DNA of 64,000 nt from Alcaligenes parafaecalis (GTDB lineage Bacteria; Pseudomonadota; Gammaproteobacteria; Burkholderiales; Burkholderiaceae_B): positions 992,001 through 1,056,000 of the forward strand of contig NZ_JAPKNA010000001.1 of the NCBI RefSeq assembly GCF_026344135.1. The letters are read 5' to 3'. The notes under the pieces are model-generated. The model was not told where the DNA came from and searched no databases. It was given only the letters and a program-made list of their open reading frames with translations. The number at the start of each line of letters is the position of its first letter. The first letter of the stretch is position 1. Shown here in pieces: positions 61,949-64,000 of the stretch. The position numbers and the translations under genes were made by a program.

Positions 61949-61962
61949 GTACTTGGTACTCT

Positions 61963-61998
61963 GGCGGTAGTCCAGCCTGATCGGGCTACCGCCCCTTG
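61963..61998 (+). terminator. Hairpin between the symporter and mmsA
   Basis: GGCGGTAG (61963-61970) pairs with CTACCGCC (61986-61993), with inner AGCC/GGCT pairing possible, and is followed by CCTTGTTTTAATT. It could be a partial terminator that sets mmsA expression apart from the upstream genes. Confidence 0.55.
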
Positions 61999-62027
61999 TT
62001 TTAATTCATCCCAGCAGGAGCATCACC

Positions 62028-63548
62028 ATGACAGAGTTAAACACCCCCGAAATTGCTCACTACATCGGAGGTGGCCAGCAGGCTGGCGCCGGTACGCGTA
62101 CTCAACCGGTGTACAACCCGGCCACCGGCCAGGTCAGCGCCAAGGTCAAACTGGGTAGCCAGCAAGATATTGACGCCGCTGTGGCCAGCGCGCAGGCTGC
62201 TTTCCCCGCCTGGGCCGACACCCCACCGCTACGCCGCGCCCGCGTGCTGTTCAACTTTTTGGCCTTGCTCAACGAGAACAAGGAAAAACTGGCCGCCATG
62301 ATCACCGCCGAGCATGGCAAGGTTCTGTCCGATGCAATGGGCGAAGTCACCCGTGGTATTGAAATTGTGGAGTTTGCTTGCGGCATTCCCCAACTGCTCA
62401 AAGGCGATTTCACCGAGCAGGTCAGCACCAATATCGACAACTGGACCATGCGCCAGCCCCTGGGTGTGGTAGCCGGTATCACCCCGTTCAACTTCCCGGT
62501 CATGGTGCCCATGTGGATGTTCCCCGTCGCCATCGCCGCGGGTAACACCTTTGTGCTGAAACCCAGCCCTATCGACCCCAGCCCCAGCCTGTTCATTGCC
62601 GAACTGCTGAAAAAAGCCGGTCTGCCCGATGGCGTGTTCAACGTGGTGCAAGGCGATAAAGACGCAGTTGAGGCCCTGGTCAATCACGAGGACGTGCAAG
62701 CCGTATCCTTTGTGGGTTCCACCCCGATTGCCAACCGCATTTATGAAATGGGCGCCATTGGTGGCAAGCGTGTCCAGGCCCTGGGCGGCGCCAAGAACCA
62801 CCTGGTCGTCATGCCTGACGCCGACATCGACCTGACCGTGGACGCCCTGATCGGTGCCGCCTACGGCTCGGCAGGCGAGCGTTGCATGGCCATCTCGGTG
62901 GCCGTGCTGGTGGGTGACTCTGCCGAGCGCATCCTGCCCAAGTTGGAAGAACGTACCCGCAGTCTGAAGATTCTGAACGGCACCAACGCTGCCGCCGAAA
63001 TGGGCCCTATCGTGACCCCTCAAGCGCGCGAACGCATCAGCGGCTGCATCGACAAGGGTGTACAAGAAGGCGCCAAACTACTGGTGGACGGCCGTAACTT
63101 TGACGGCGCCAAAGCCGGTGAAGGTTGCGAGGACGGCTTCTGGATGGGCGGCACCCTGTTCGACTACGTCACCCCCGACATGAGCGTGTATCAGGACGAG
63201 ATCTTTGGCCCTGTTCTGTGCTGCGTACGCGTACCGGATCTGGCCAGCGCCATTGAACTGATCAACAAGCACCAGTTCGGCAACGGTGTAGCTTGCTTTA
63301 CCAGCGACGGTAACGTGGCCCGTGAATTTGGTCGCCGTATCCATGTGGGCATGGTTGGTATCAACGTACCTATTCCTGTCCCTATGGCCTGGCACGGTTT
63401 TGGCGGCTGGAAGAAGAGCCTGTTTGGCGATATGCACGCCTACGGTGAAGAAGGCGTACGTTTCTACACACGCCAGAAATCCATCATGCAGCGCTGGCCT
63501 GAAAGCATCTCCAAGGGTGCGGAATTTGCCATGCCTACCTCCAAGTAA
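62028..63548 (+). CDS. mmsA: CoA-acylating methylmalonate-semialdehyde dehydrogenase
   Basis: MmsA oxidises methylmalonate or malonate semialdehyde to propionyl-CoA or acetyl-CoA with NAD and CoA. The 506-residue protein has the catalytic Cys286 in GSAGERCMAIS. The position of the general-base glutamate found in other aldehyde dehydrogenases reads Asn in ALGGAKNHLVV, a hallmark of this family. GITPFNFPVMVPMWMFP is a further signature. AGGAG precedes the ATG. It is the last gene of the run, consistent with breakdown of valine-related acids, beta-alanine or propionate. Confidence 0.93.
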   Translation: MTELNTPEIAHYIGGGQQAGAGTRTQPVYNPATGQVSAKVKLGSQQDIDAAVASAQAAFPAWADTPPLRRARVLFNFLALLNENKEKLAAMITAEHGKVLSDAMGEVTRGIEIVEFACGIPQLLKGDFTEQVSTNIDNWTMRQPLGVVAGITPFNFPVMVPMWMFPVAIAAGNTFVLKPSPIDPSPSLFIAELLKKAGLPDGVFNVVQGDKDAVEALVNHEDVQAVSFVGSTPIANRIYEMGAIGGKRVQALGGAKNHLVVMPDADIDLTVDALIGAAYGSAGERCMAISVAVLVGDSAERILPKLEERTRSLKILNGTNAAAEMGPIVTPQARERISGCIDKGVQEGAKLLVDGRNFDGAKAGEGCEDGFWMGGTLFDYVTPDMSVYQDEIFGPVLCCVRVPDLASAIELINKHQFGNGVACFTSDGNVAREFGRRIHVGMVGINVPIPVPMAWHGFGGWKKSLFGDMHAYGEEGVRFYTRQKSIMQRWPESISKGAEFAMPTSK

Positions 63549-63657
63549 AAACAGACCTGTCGCGCTGGATTGTTGTGCTTCACAGAGCAACTTTTCAGCG
63601 CGGTGTGCAGCTTAGCGTTTGCACGTAAAACAGGTTTGAAAACACTAGGATGAAAGA

Positions 63658-63697
63658 CAAAAGCCGGGGCTCTAAATCAGAGCCCCGGCTTTTTTTT
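63658..63697. terminator. Strong terminator after mmsA
   Basis: A 13-bp stem, AAGCCGGGGCTCT (63661-63673) and AGAGCCCCGGCTT (63679-63691), with loop AAATC, is followed by a run of seven T on the plus strand and preceded by an A-run. It ends the mmsA transcript and may also serve the convergent pyrB on the minus strand. Confidence 0.9.
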
Positions 63698-63734
63698 AAT
63701 GCTATCAGGTACTTAATGCCCAGTCATACCTGGA

Positions 63735-64000
63735 CTAGTACATGCCATGAAAGACGGCATCCTCAGGGCCAATGTGCGATGGAGGATTCCAGGTCACATC
63801 ACGCATGGAATGCTGCACCAGCGTTTCCACACCCAGCAAGACCGCAAAGATTGCCATACGCACAGGAATCCCGTTATCTGCTTGGCGAAAAATCGCCAGA
63901 CGAGGATCATGGTTCAGGTCCACGCTCAGATCATGAGCGCCTTCGCGGCTATCGCGTGGCAACGGGTGCATCACGATCACATCGGGGCCGCAGCAACGGT
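63735..64000 (-). CDS. pyrB: Aspartate carbamoyltransferase, C-terminal part
   Basis: The reading frame enters from the right edge of the window and ends at 63735, giving about 88 C-terminal residues. It reads VIVMHPLPRDSREGAHDLSV, with the HPLPR loop that binds aspartate and carbamoyl phosphate, then RQADNGIPVRMAIFAVLLGV. The end DVTWNPPSHIGPEDAVFHGM extends further than in E. coli PyrB and fits the longer form found in related betaproteobacteria. PyrB forms carbamoyl aspartate in pyrimidine synthesis. It converges with mmsA. Confidence 0.92.
   Translation of the reverse strand, partial: RCCGPDVIVMHPLPRDSREGAHDLSVDLNHDPRLAIFRQADNGIPVRMAIFAVLLGVETLVQHSMRDVTWNPPSHIGPEDAVFHGMY

Noticed and set aside
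1..64000. CRISPR arrays, rRNA or tRNA genes, and complete insertion sequences
   Set aside because: No regularly spaced repeats, rRNA-like segments, cloverleaf structures or intact transposase genes were seen on reading either strand.

Overview
The window looks like a chromosome segment of a betaproteobacterium in the order Burkholderiales, family Alcaligenaceae. By eye GC is in the mid-fifties. The protein sequences and the order leuCDB-asd-fimV-truA-trpF, together with hemCDXY-ppa, sucCD, recA-recX and thrB next to a BPSS1780-family gene, resemble Alcaligenes, Bordetella and Achromobacter. Alcaligenes is my best guess. It is an inference from gene content, not a measurement.

Layout. Positions 1-660 hold the start of an AT-rich unknown gene and an AT-rich spacer. 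Positions 662-11441 (minus strand) carry a membrane-anchored thioredoxin, trpF, a two-gene TRAP transporter, truA, a short fimV, asd and leuBDC. Positions 11593-16486 are accessory: a MocR regulator divergent from an AhpD-like gene, the end of an IS3-type element, and an HbpS/GlcG-like secreted protein followed upstream by a two-component system. Positions 16703-25510 are mostly housekeeping: M48 lipoprotease, aroC, selO, yihY, a CBS protein, dusA and thrB. Positions 25416-34224 form one tightly overlapping minus-strand tad (Flp pilus) operon. Positions 34358-35720 are decayed remains of a TonB-dependent siderophore receptor and a YncE-like gene. Positions 36083-51246 return to core genes: FAH hydrolase, ppa, hemYXDC, terC, sucDC, metE/metR, recX and recA. 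Positions 51453-55294 encode a TctDE-like two-component system and an MFS symporter. After rdgC, 56402-63548 is an AraC-controlled cluster for importing, activating and oxidising a short or branched carboxylic acid. The window ends in the 3' part of pyrB.

How genes work together. The leu, trp, asd, aroC, thrB and metE genes serve amino acid synthesis. hemC and hemD make uroporphyrinogen III. recA shows a near-consensus SOS box lying between its -35 and -10 elements, and recX follows recA directly. The tad operon supplies pilin, two pilin-like proteins, RcpC, the secretin RcpA, an FHA-fused TadA ATPase, TadB, TadC and a DUF192 protein. It has no prepilin peptidase here, so that enzyme must come from elsewhere.

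The points most worth following up are the minimal tad operon with its FHA-TadA, DUF192 and unknown exported protein; the HbpS-like protein beside a two-component system; the Lgt-like domain without its HGG motif fused to a thioredoxin; paired palindromes around the MocR gene and leuC; a recX with no conventional in-frame start; and the receptor/YncE deletion scar.
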